Assembly (NCBI GenBank): GCA_023415815.1
Contig: JAEZJL010000306.1
Span: 1-8,765, forward strand
Length of the DNA: 8,765 bases
Origin: Bacillota bacterium
GTDB lineage: Bacteria > Bacillota > Clostridia > Acetivibrionales > DTU013
Reading direction: 5' to 3'
Shown: positions 1 through 5,234 of the stretch, one piece after another
Numbering within the stretch: the first letter of the stretch is position 1
Layout of the letters: every line of letters starts with the position of its first letter
Notes under the pieces: model-generated
What the model was told of the DNA's origin: nothing
Database searches by the model: none
What the model saw: the letters and a program-made list of their open reading frames with translations, nothing else
Program-made: the position numbers and the translations under genes

Positions 1-361
1 GCCCTGGATGGTATTCGGCACACCCGGAGGAGATAACCAGGATCAATGGGCGCTGCAGTTATTTCTCAATATTACGGAGTTCGGCATGGGCATCCAGAAT
101 GCGATCGACGCGCCGTCCTTCTATTCCTACCACTTTGCCAACTCCTTTTATCCCCACGAGGCCCATGCCGGGTATATATTTCACGAGCCGCTTCCCGGGC
201 CGGTCGCCGGAGACCTGCTGGCGCGCGGGCACAGGCTGTTTCCGCTTCCTTCCTTTTCAAACGGAGAGATCTGCGCCGTTGCCAGAAATTTCGATACCGG
301 GCTGATTGAAGGGGGAGCGTCTCCCAAGGAAGAAAGACAATCATACGCAATGGGATGGTAG
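1..361 (+). CDS. Gamma-glutamyltransferase family protein (YwrD-like), C-terminal part
   Basis: Partial gene: the 5' part lies before the window. Reading from position 2 gives 119 residues ending at TAG. This is the C-terminal part of the small (catalytic) subunit of an Ntn-hydrolase of the gamma-glutamyltransferase family, which cleaves or transfers gamma-glutamyl groups from compounds such as glutathione. The sequence shows the 'GTPGGDNQDQW' motif, whose Gly-Gly corresponds to the family's oxyanion-hole glycines, then 'GMGIQNAIDAPSF', and a typical end 'LIEGGASPKEERQSYAMGW' (family form: EGAASPRxxxxAxGW). The 'PGGD' form and the extended AIDAP region resemble Bacillus YwrD more than Escherichia coli Ggt ('PGGS'). 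The catalytic Thr and any signal peptide are outside the window, so location and activity cannot be judged. The stop overlaps the next start by 7 bases, suggesting translational coupling with the chromate-transporter-like gene. Confidence 0.9.
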   Translation, partial: PWMVFGTPGGDNQDQWALQLFLNITEFGMGIQNAIDAPSFYSYHFANSFYPHEAHAGYIFHEPLPGPVAGDLLARGHRLFPLPSFSNGEICAVARNFDTGLIEGGASPKEERQSYAMGW

Positions 362-903
362 ATATTATGTTAAAGACTCTTCTGGATTTATTTGTGGCCT
401 TTTTCCGCTCCAGCATATTGAGCTACGGCGGCGGACCGGCCAGTATCCCTCTGATTAAGGCGGAGGTTGTTGAGAATTACAGGTGGATGAGCAACGAGCA
501 GTTTGCCGATGCGCTCGCTCTCGGAAACGCTTTGCCGGGGCCTATCGCGCCAAAAATGGCGGCATATGTGGGACACTACGCCGCAGGCGTCTGGGGTGCG
601 GTAGTGGCGATCGTGGCGGCGGTGGTGCCGACAGCCATTGCGATCATACTGCTCGCCAAGCTGTTTTTTATGTTCAAGGATTCGGAGAGGCTCAAGGGCA
701 TGCTGAAAATCGCCAAGCCTCTGGTGGTTGTGATGCTTCTGCAGGCCTCCATCGACCTGATGACAAAGGCAAACTACCCCAAGGTGTCCTCCTATATTGT
801 ATCCGGTGTAGCCTTTGTCCTGTTGATCGTGCTCAAAATCAACCCTTCGTTTGTCATGCTCGGAGGCCTGGTCGTAGGGTTCGTGTTTTATAAGGTGTTC
901 TGA
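355..903 (+). CDS. Chromate transporter (CHR) family protein, single-domain
   Basis: Predicted 182-residue inner-membrane protein of the chromate ion transporter family. It carries the CHR signature near its N-terminus, 'SYGGGPASIPLIKAEVVE', then 'ALGNALPGPIAPKMAAYVG'. Several hydrophobic stretches follow, roughly residues 80-105, 118-135, 144-160 and 165-182. The length matches the short CHR type, which normally works as a pair encoded by two adjacent genes; long forms carry two domains. No partner follows, because a terminator closes the unit, so any partner must lie upstream of the transferase gene. The start is uncertain: ATG 355 overlaps the preceding stop, whereas ATG 367 (beginning 'MLKTLLDLF') has a GGGATGG sequence 8 bases upstream and fits the family N-terminus slightly better. 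Chromate export is the characterised role of some members; the true substrate here is unknown. Confidence 0.88.
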   Translation: MVDIMLKTLLDLFVAFFRSSILSYGGGPASIPLIKAEVVENYRWMSNEQFADALALGNALPGPIAPKMAAYVGHYAAGVWGAVVAIVAAVVPTAIAIILLAKLFFMFKDSERLKGMLKIAKPLVVVMLLQASIDLMTKANYPKVSSYIVSGVAFVLLIVLKINPSFVMLGGLVVGFVFYKVF

Positions 904-972
904 CTTAAGGGCTTGAACCCTCTTGAAAAAAGACAAAGGCTTTGCTCCGTGCATTTTGCCGACGCCATACGT

Positions 973-1010
973 ATAAAAATCGAGGGGGATGATGCTTCCT
1001 CGATTTTTAT
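973..1010. terminator. Bidirectional intrinsic terminator between convergent genes
   Basis: A perfect 13-bp stem: ATAAAAATCGAGG (973-985) pairs with CCTCGATTTTTAT (998-1010), with a 12-base loop. The A-rich outer left arm and T-rich outer right arm give a U-tract on either strand, the usual form of a bidirectional rho-independent terminator. It lies between the rightward chromate-transporter-like gene and the leftward AraC gene. The AraC stop codon (1007-1009 on the minus strand) lies inside one arm. The 69 bases between position 903 and the hairpin show no further gene. Confidence 0.85.
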
Positions 1011-1918
1011 TTCTGCATCTGCCTTTTTTGAAGCTCCCAGCCCTGCTTTTTATTTTTCCGGAACTGGGTGGGGCTGAAGCCCGTGCTCTTCTTAAACACC
1101 GAATTGAAATACGGTATGCTGCCGTAGCCGACGGACAGGGCGACGTCTGAAATCTGAAGGTCCGTGGATATCAGAAGGTTCTTTGCCGCGAAAACCCTTT
1201 TGGAGGTGGTGAAGTCCGTGATGCTTACCCCTACCTTGCTTTTGAACTGCCTGCTGAGATAGGACGGATTCACCCACAGCACCCTGGCGATTTTTTCAAG
1301 GTTGATATCCTCCTGATAGTTAAGATTGATATACTGAATGGCCCTTTTGACGATGGCGGAATCCTCGTAATTGCTCCGCACTGGCACAATGTCGCCCTGC
1401 GTTCGGTTTGCGTATTGTATCAGCTTGGTTGTTTCAAAAACGATCAGATTGACGAGGGACTGGTAATAGAGTCCTTGGTCGGCCTGGCGGCGGATGATCT
1501 CCTCATACAGTCTTTTTACGAAAAGCGTAGTCCACTGTGCTGAATCCGGGTCAAGATCCAGCACGAAGGTTTTCCCCGATTCGGCCAGAAATCCGGAGCC
1601 CGCCTCCGAGCCATAGTTGCGGAATACGCTCTCTATGCCGGAGCCGAGAAGGATGAGCATGGATATGAAATAATCCTGGGTATGCTTTTTAAGCTTGTGC
1701 ACCTCGCCGGGCGAAATAATCAATACATGGGATTCGCTGATGGGAATGCTGGCCTTGGAGGTTTCAAACAGGCAGTCCCCCGACAGGATAAAGAGGATTC
1801 CGGCCTGTTCGTGACTGCTCCAGCCGCCCTGTATGTCCACGCCGGTATATTCGTTGATCACGACTTCGAAATATTTATCCCTTTTATTGATATCATCCCC
1901 GGTATACTGCGTTTTCAT
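1007..1918 (-). CDS. AraC/XylS-family transcriptional regulator
   Basis: A 303-residue cytoplasmic DNA-binding regulator. Residues about 30-75 form an AraC-type cupin sensor region ('GILFILSGDCLFE', then 'IISPGEVHKL'). Residues about 190-290 form the double helix-turn-helix domain: first HTH at 205-226 ('INLEKIARVLWVNPSYLSRQFK'-type, with S-Y-L-S-R-x-F-K) and second HTH at about 254-276, followed by 'KKSTGFSPTQFRK', the usual family end. The start is supported by AGGAGGG at 1927-1933 (minus strand) with 8 bases to the ATG. The gene lies 51 bases downstream of the leftward ROK gene with no evident terminator between, so the two are probably co-transcribed. Regulators of this kind beside sugar ABC transporters usually activate them in response to the sugar or its product. 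The ligand is not evident, and the divergent operon is the probable target by inference. Confidence 0.93.
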   Translation of the reverse strand: MKTQYTGDDINKRDKYFEVVINEYTGVDIQGGWSSHEQAGILFILSGDCLFETSKASIPISESHVLIISPGEVHKLKKHTQDYFISMLILLGSGIESVFRNYGSEAGSGFLAESGKTFVLDLDPDSAQWTTLFVKRLYEEIIRRQADQGLYYQSLVNLIVFETTKLIQYANRTQGDIVPVRSNYEDSAIVKRAIQYINLNYQEDINLEKIARVLWVNPSYLSRQFKSKVGVSITDFTTSKRVFAAKNLLISTDLQISDVALSVGYGSIPYFNSVFKKSTGFSPTQFRKNKKQGWELQKRQMQK

Positions 1919-1969
1919 AAATGATGCCCTCCTGATGCATCGGACCGGCCGGCGGCTGCCCGCGGCATT

Positions 1970-2920
1970 CTATTTTCTCAGCCAGCAAAGGCATGCCGCA
2001 CCGCAGATTTCAAGGTCATCGGTGCTGAGGCTCGACATGGAAAAGCCCAATAGGGCGTTCAGGGTCGGAATATAGCTGGAGTCGTATACATATTGGCGCA
2101 CCTGCTCGAAAAACCATTCGTTTCGTATGACGCTTCCTGTGAATACGATATGCTCCGGGTTCAGCAGGTTTACAAGGTTCACGATCCCTATCCCCAGGGC
2201 CCGTATGACCCGCTGTGCAACTTTCAAGGCAAGCTTGTCCCCGTTCTGCGCGGCTGTGAAGACGGCGTCAGAATTGAGGCGATTCTCCCTGTAAGCCGCG
2301 TGCAGCGCCGAGTCAGGGTATAAAGGAAGACCTTCGACAGCCTGCCTGGTCAATTCCGGCTCGCTTGCTATTTTTTCAAGGCAGCCCCGGTGGCCGCATA
2401 TGCAGGGCTCCTTATTGTACTCGACACACATGTGTCCGAATTCTCCAGCCGAATTTTTCGATCCGGTTATCAGTCTTCCGTCGCAGACGATCCCGGCGGC
2501 AATACCAGCGTCCACATTGATCAGTAAATAGTTTTGCGTGATGCGCCCGATCCCGTAATAGTTTTCCGCAAGGGTCGCCGCGTGGACGTCGTTATCAATG
2601 TAAACCGGCAGCTGAAACCGCTTCGTCAGCCTTTTTGCCAGAGGTACCGGCATTTTGATATTGGCGTTCAGGGAAGAGACCCAGATTCCCTTATCGATAT
2701 CCAGCTTGCCTGTAAGACCTATTCCTATTGCGGAAGGCCTCTGGCCCTCCCAGGAGCCCAGGTAGTCAGAAATGGATATATCCAGGGTCGTCAGCGATTC
2801 CTTCTGGGATGCCACGCAGATAGGGTACTTTTTTGGCCGGATGATTTCGCCCTCCATGCTGACCATGCCGATTTTTATATTGGCGGAGCCGTAATTGACG
2901 CCCAAAAAAATTGTAGACAT
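1970..2920 (-). CDS. ROK-family protein with degenerate kinase motifs (possible sensor or pseudokinase)
   Basis: ROK-family sugar-kinase fold, 316 residues, with no N-terminal helix-turn-helix, so it is not a NagC/Mlc-type repressor. The start ATG at 2918-2920 is chosen because AGGAG (2931-2935, minus strand) lies 10 bases upstream and the protein then begins at the usual 'IFLGVNYG' strand. The in-frame ATG at 2953 has no ribosome binding site. The zinc motif is intact: 'GEFGHM' with His163, then 'CICGHRGCLE' with Cys173, Cys175 and Cys180. The putative catalytic base Asp111 in 'DNDVHAA' is also present. However, the phosphate-1 motif normally reading DxGxT is 'NYGSA' (residues 9-13), and the phosphate-2 'GTG' is 'DAG' (137-139). 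Both changes affect ATP phosphate binding, so kinase activity is doubtful. It is clearly paralogous to the ROK protein at 4134-5105. Probably the first gene of a transcript continuing into the AraC regulator. Confidence 0.9.
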   Translation of the reverse strand: MSTIFLGVNYGSANIKIGMVSMEGEIIRPKKYPICVASQKESLTTLDISISDYLGSWEGQRPSAIGIGLTGKLDIDKGIWVSSLNANIKMPVPLAKRLTKRFQLPVYIDNDVHAATLAENYYGIGRITQNYLLINVDAGIAAGIVCDGRLITGSKNSAGEFGHMCVEYNKEPCICGHRGCLEKIASEPELTRQAVEGLPLYPDSALHAAYRENRLNSDAVFTAAQNGDKLALKVAQRVIRALGIGIVNLVNLLNPEHIVFTGSVIRNEWFFEQVRQYVYDSSYIPTLNALLGFSMSSLSTDDLEICGAACLCWLRK

Positions 2921-2930
2921 AACGGAAACA

Positions 2931-2935
2931 CTCCT
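2931..2935 (-). promoter_or_regulatory. Ribosome binding site deciding the leftward ROK start
   Basis: AGGAG on the minus strand, 10 bases before the ATG at 2918-2920. The alternative upstream ATG (2951-2953) is preceded by GGCTCC, which does not match the 16S anti-Shine-Dalgarno sequence. This favours the 316-residue product over a 327-residue one. Confidence 0.7.
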
Positions 2936-2994
2936 GACAGGGTTATTTGCCATACGATGGAGCCGGCCTCAGAGGTCTTATCAAAGGCACTAGC

Positions 2995-3004
2995 CATGCG
3001 CATG
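2995..3004. promoter_or_regulatory. Palindrome CATGCGCATG at the leftward transcription start, candidate operator
   Basis: A perfect 10-base palindrome immediately downstream of the leftward -10 box, overlapping the predicted start site. A protein bound here would block the ROK-AraC promoter. It overlaps no coding sequence if the ROK start at 2920 is right. Palindromes of this length do occur by chance, and position is the only support. Confidence 0.3.
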
Positions 3005-3009
3005 CTACT

Positions 3010-3038
3010 ATTATAGAACAAAATTTGCGTGAAGTCTT
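3010..3038 (-). promoter_or_regulatory. Candidate promoter for the leftward ROK-AraC transcript
   Basis: On the minus strand there is a perfect -10 hexamer TATAAT (3010-3015). At a 17-base spacing lies a weak -35 element AAGACT (3033-3038, 3 of 6 matches). The predicted start of transcription near 3003 falls in the self-complementary sequence CATGCGCATG (2995-3004), a possible operator. The leader would be about 80 bases. The weak -35 box would suit an activator-dependent or weakly constitutive regulatory transcript. Confidence 0.5.
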
Positions 3039-3155
3039 TTTGTTTCTATCCTTTTATTTATCATTCCTTTACCTTCGTCCGTCCCTCCGCTTTTCTTTCT
3101 GACTCCGCAGCAGCTCAATACATAAAAATAGCAAAAGAAAAGGTCATAATTTCGT

Positions 3156-3184
3156 TAGAAAATATACCCGGCGCTGTTTATAAT
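3156..3184 (+). promoter_or_regulatory. Candidate promoter for the rightward nagB-led operon
   Basis: Plus strand: -10 hexamer TATAAT (3179-3184) and -35 hexamer TAGAAA (3156-3161, 4 of 6 matches) separated by 17 bases. Initiation near 3191 would give a leader of about 113 bases before the nagB-type ATG at 3304. The remainder of the 2921-3303 gap holds a pyrimidine-rich tract (about 3035-3108) and no convincing gene. The imperfect -35 is compatible with activation by the neighbouring AraC protein. Confidence 0.5.
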
Positions 3185-3303
3185 TTTAACATGCCATTCA
3201 TAAACCGGTAATACAGACAATATTGGAAGCTTATATATGCAAGCGACATAAAAGGCGGTTATTGGCAGGTAACTAAAGCAGCGCGGATCCGGAGGAAGCC
3301 CAC

Positions 3304-4026
3304 ATGAAGATTGTTGTTAAGGACACGGAGGCCGAATTCAATATTGCGGCGGCCCTGGAAGTGACAAAGCAGGTTATTATCAAGCCGGACAGCATCCTGA
3401 CTTTTGCAGGGGGGCAGACGACCGTCGCGCTCCACCGGGAGATTGTCAATATGCACCGGCAGTGGAGCATTGATTATTCAAATGCCAGGGCGTTCACACT
3501 GGATGAATATGTCGGGCTTCCTCCCGAGGATCCGAAAAGCGTCAGCTTCAGAATACGGAACCAGGTACTGAATCAGCTCAACATCAAAAGCGGGAACATC
3601 CATATGCCGGACGGCATGTCCCCCGATCCGGAAAAGGCCTGTGCGGAGTATGACAGCCTGCTGGCCGGAAATGTCCCGGACCTCACAATGCTGGGGATAG
3701 GCACGAATGGCCATATCGGTTTCAATGAGCCGGGGACGCCCTTCGACCACTATGTACATGTCAAGGTCCTGGACGGCAGGACTGCTGAAATGAAAGCGGG
3801 CCTTTTCGGCTCGGCGGCTGCGGTTCCCGGGCAGGGCATCACAATGGGTATAAAAAGGATCATGCTGTCAAAGCGGATACTGCTGCTTGCGAAAGGAAGG
3901 AGCAAGGCTGAAATCATCAGGAAAACGGTAAAAGGCGTCATAACGGCAGAGGTGCCGGCGTCGGTGCTGCAGCTGCACCCCTTTGTTACCGTAATCCTCG
4001 ACCGCGAGGCTGCCGCAATGCTGTAA
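3304..4026 (+). CDS. nagB: Glucosamine-6-phosphate deaminase (NagB family)
   Basis: A 240-residue cytoplasmic enzyme of the NagB/6-phosphogluconolactonase-like isomerase family. It is predicted to convert glucosamine-6-phosphate to fructose-6-phosphate plus ammonia. Visible family motifs are a Gly-rich phosphate loop 'TFAGGQTT' (33-40), 'TLDEYVGL' (65-72) with the catalytic Asp67 equivalent to E. coli Asp72, 'GIGTNGHIGFNEPGTPF' (131-147) with His137 and Glu142 equivalent to E. coli His143 and Glu148, 'TMGI', and 'PASVLQLHPFVTVILDREA' near the end. Asn135 stands where E. coli has Asp141, a position I recall being variable in Gram-positive members. Length fits the short Firmicutes type (about 240) rather than the 266-residue allosteric E. 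coli enzyme. GGAGGA (3291-3296) lies 7 bases before ATG. First gene of the rightward cluster; 107 AT-rich bases separate it from the second ROK gene. A related sugar-phosphate isomerase role cannot be excluded. Confidence 0.88.
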   Translation: MKIVVKDTEAEFNIAAALEVTKQVIIKPDSILTFAGGQTTVALHREIVNMHRQWSIDYSNARAFTLDEYVGLPPEDPKSVSFRIRNQVLNQLNIKSGNIHMPDGMSPDPEKACAEYDSLLAGNVPDLTMLGIGTNGHIGFNEPGTPFDHYVHVKVLDGRTAEMKAGLFGSAAAVPGQGITMGIKRIMLSKRILLLAKGRSKAEIIRKTVKGVITAEVPASVLQLHPFVTVILDREAAAML

Positions 4027-4046
4027 ACCGGAAAAGTCAAATCTGT

Positions 4047-4075
4047 TTGAACATAGTTAATTAAATACATTTAAA
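4047..4075 (+). promoter_or_regulatory. Weak candidate promoter in the AT-rich nagB-ROK gap
   Basis: TTGAAC (4047-4052) and TTTAAA (4070-4075) at 17-base spacing each match the consensus at 4 of 6 positions. An alternative -10, TATAGT (4081-4086), has no good -35. The gap also contains two similar AT-rich blocks beginning ATAGTT (4053-4067 and 4082-4099). The genes may simply be read through from the upstream promoter. Confidence 0.25.
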
Positions 4076-4118
4076 AACCGTATAGTTTAAATTAAAATAA
4101 AGCCAGGGTAAAGGCATT

Positions 4119-4125
4119 AGGGGAG
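4119..4125 (+). promoter_or_regulatory. Ribosome binding site supporting a GTG start
   Basis: AGGGGAG lies 8 bases before GTG at 4134. The next in-frame ATG is at residue 44, past the essential DIGATK phosphate loop, so GTG must be the real start. Confidence 0.75.
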
Positions 4126-4133
4126 AGTGCATA

Positions 4134-5105
4134 GTGTATCCGGATCAGCCAGTCACAATAGGAATCGACATTGGTGCGACAAAAATACTTATCGGAGCTG
4201 TGACCCGGGAAGGAAGGATTGTTCATCAAAAGAGGTATGAGATAGACCTTTCATCGGCGGTAATGCTGAAAAGCTGTATTTATGATTCGATTGAGGATTA
4301 TGTATCGTGTATGCAAGGGGAGGATACTTCAAAAGCTGTAGGCATCGGCGTTTTCGGGCATGTGAATTCCGAGCGAGGACAATGGATGGGTAGCCTGAGA
4401 ATCCCCGGAATGGAACCCATCTGTTTTGGCGAGGACTTAAAAGAGGCATATGGGTTTGACGTTGCGGTGGACAATGACGTCCACGCCGCCGCCCTTGCGG
4501 AAATGTACCTGGGGAAGGGCCGCCGCTACAGGAATTTTTTATATGTGAACATAGGTACGGGAATCGCCGCGGGTATAGTAACCGACGGAAAGCTGGTACG
4601 GGGAGCCGTCAACTACGCAGGCGAAATCGGACACACGTTTGTCGGCAAGGACATGGAGCTGTGCATGTGCGGGAAGAACTGGTGCATGGAGACGGCGGCT
4701 TCGGGGGGCGGACTGATTCACCGGGCATGCACGTGGATTGCAGACTATCCCGAATCAATGCTGGCAGATAAGGTAAAGTCCGGAGACGTAATTTCGGATG
4801 ATATTTTCAACGCCGCCCGGCTTGGAGACAGGATGGCCGTACGGATATACGAGGATTTCATCTGGTCGGCGGGGATCGGACTTGTCAATCTTGTGAACGT
4901 TTTAAATCCCGAGGCCATTATCCTGGGGGGCAGCGTACTCAAAGACGAGTGGCTGCTGAAAGAATTGAGCGCGTTTATTTATAAAAATGCCGTTGAGATT
5001 TCCGGCGCGGCATTAAAGGAAATCACCCTGTCCGAGCTTGGCCCCCAGGTTGTTGGCCTCCTCGGCGCGGCTTGCCTGACCTGGTATCGTCAGGGAAATC
5101 TATAG
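4134..5105 (+). CDS. ROK-family sugar kinase (probable amino-sugar or hexose kinase)
   Basis: A 323-residue cytoplasmic kinase of the ROK family, predicted to transfer phosphate from ATP to C6 of a hexose; glucosamine, N-acetylglucosamine or glucose are candidates. The GTG start is supported by AGGGGAG (4119-4125) 8 bases upstream and by the motif order. The phosphate-1 motif 'GIDIGATK' has intact Asp12, Gly14 and Thr16. Then come the catalytic-base motif 'DNDVHAA' (Asp115), phosphate-2 'GTG' (141-143), and the zinc site 'GEIGH' (His167) with 'CMCGKNWCME' (Cys177, Cys179, Cys184). In the latter, Trp183 replaces the usual Gly. 'LVNLVNVLNPEAIILGG' near the end is typical. It has no DNA-binding domain. 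It shares extensive similarity with the leftward ROK protein, including 'NDVHAA', 'GIAAGIV' and 'LVNLLNPE', so the two probably arose by duplication. Beside nagB and a GH9 enzyme it likely phosphorylates the monosaccharide released inside the cell. Confidence 0.92.
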   Translation: MYPDQPVTIGIDIGATKILIGAVTREGRIVHQKRYEIDLSSAVMLKSCIYDSIEDYVSCMQGEDTSKAVGIGVFGHVNSERGQWMGSLRIPGMEPICFGEDLKEAYGFDVAVDNDVHAAALAEMYLGKGRRYRNFLYVNIGTGIAAGIVTDGKLVRGAVNYAGEIGHTFVGKDMELCMCGKNWCMETAASGGGLIHRACTWIADYPESMLADKVKSGDVISDDIFNAARLGDRMAVRIYEDFIWSAGIGLVNLVNVLNPEAIILGGSVLKDEWLLKELSAFIYKNAVEISGAALKEITLSELGPQVVGLLGAACLTWYRQGNL

Positions 5106-5177
5106 CGCTGAAGCTAAGCTGAAAAGCAAAGTGCAACGGAGCCCATATCTTTATTACTGTCTGTCATATGTTATTTC

Positions 5178-5199
5178 TTCTTAAAATACTCATTAAGAA
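5178..5199. repeat. Inverted repeat TTCTTAA-N8-TTAAGAA upstream of the GH9 gene
   Basis: Perfect 7-base arms (5178-5184 and 5193-5199) separated by 8 bases, within the 129-base AT-rich gap before the GH9 gene. No good promoter or U-tract terminator is seen in the gap. The repeat could be an operator or a weak RNA hairpin. AT-rich composition makes chance occurrence plausible. Confidence 0.4.
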
Positions 5200-5234
5200 T
5201 TTATTTTATAGACTTCTTATAGGAAAGGGGATAT

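Noticed and set aside
388..954. A 188-codon minus-strand open frame opposite the chromate-transporter gene
   Set aside because: The plus-strand frame has the CHR signature and membrane segments. The antisense translation is His/Arg/Gln-rich with no recognisable domain.
904..960. Short inverted repeats such as AGGG-CTTGAA-CCCT and CAAAG-G-CTTTG after the chromate-transporter gene
   Set aside because: The stems are too short or the loop is impossible. The 13-bp hairpin just downstream is a far better terminator.
2951..2953. Upstream ATG extending the leftward ROK protein by 11 residues
   Set aside because: No Shine-Dalgarno sequence is present; the ATG at 2918-2920 has AGGAG at 10 bases and starts directly at the conserved first strand.
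2534..3016. A 160-codon plus-strand frame opposite the leftward ROK gene
   Set aside because: The minus strand encodes ROK motifs (zinc site, DNDVHAA) over the same bases. This frame is a shadow and also covers the leftward promoter leader.
3029..3211. A 60-codon plus-strand frame in the divergent intergenic region
   Set aside because: It has no ribosome binding site before its ATG, its Phe/Ser-rich composition follows the pyrimidine tract, and it runs across the -10 box of the nagB promoter.
3238..3251. Possible CcpA cre site (TGCAAGCGACATAA) in the nagB leader
   Set aside because: Only the left half, TGCAAGCG, fits the cre consensus. The right half lacks the required CA end, so the match is not good enough to call.
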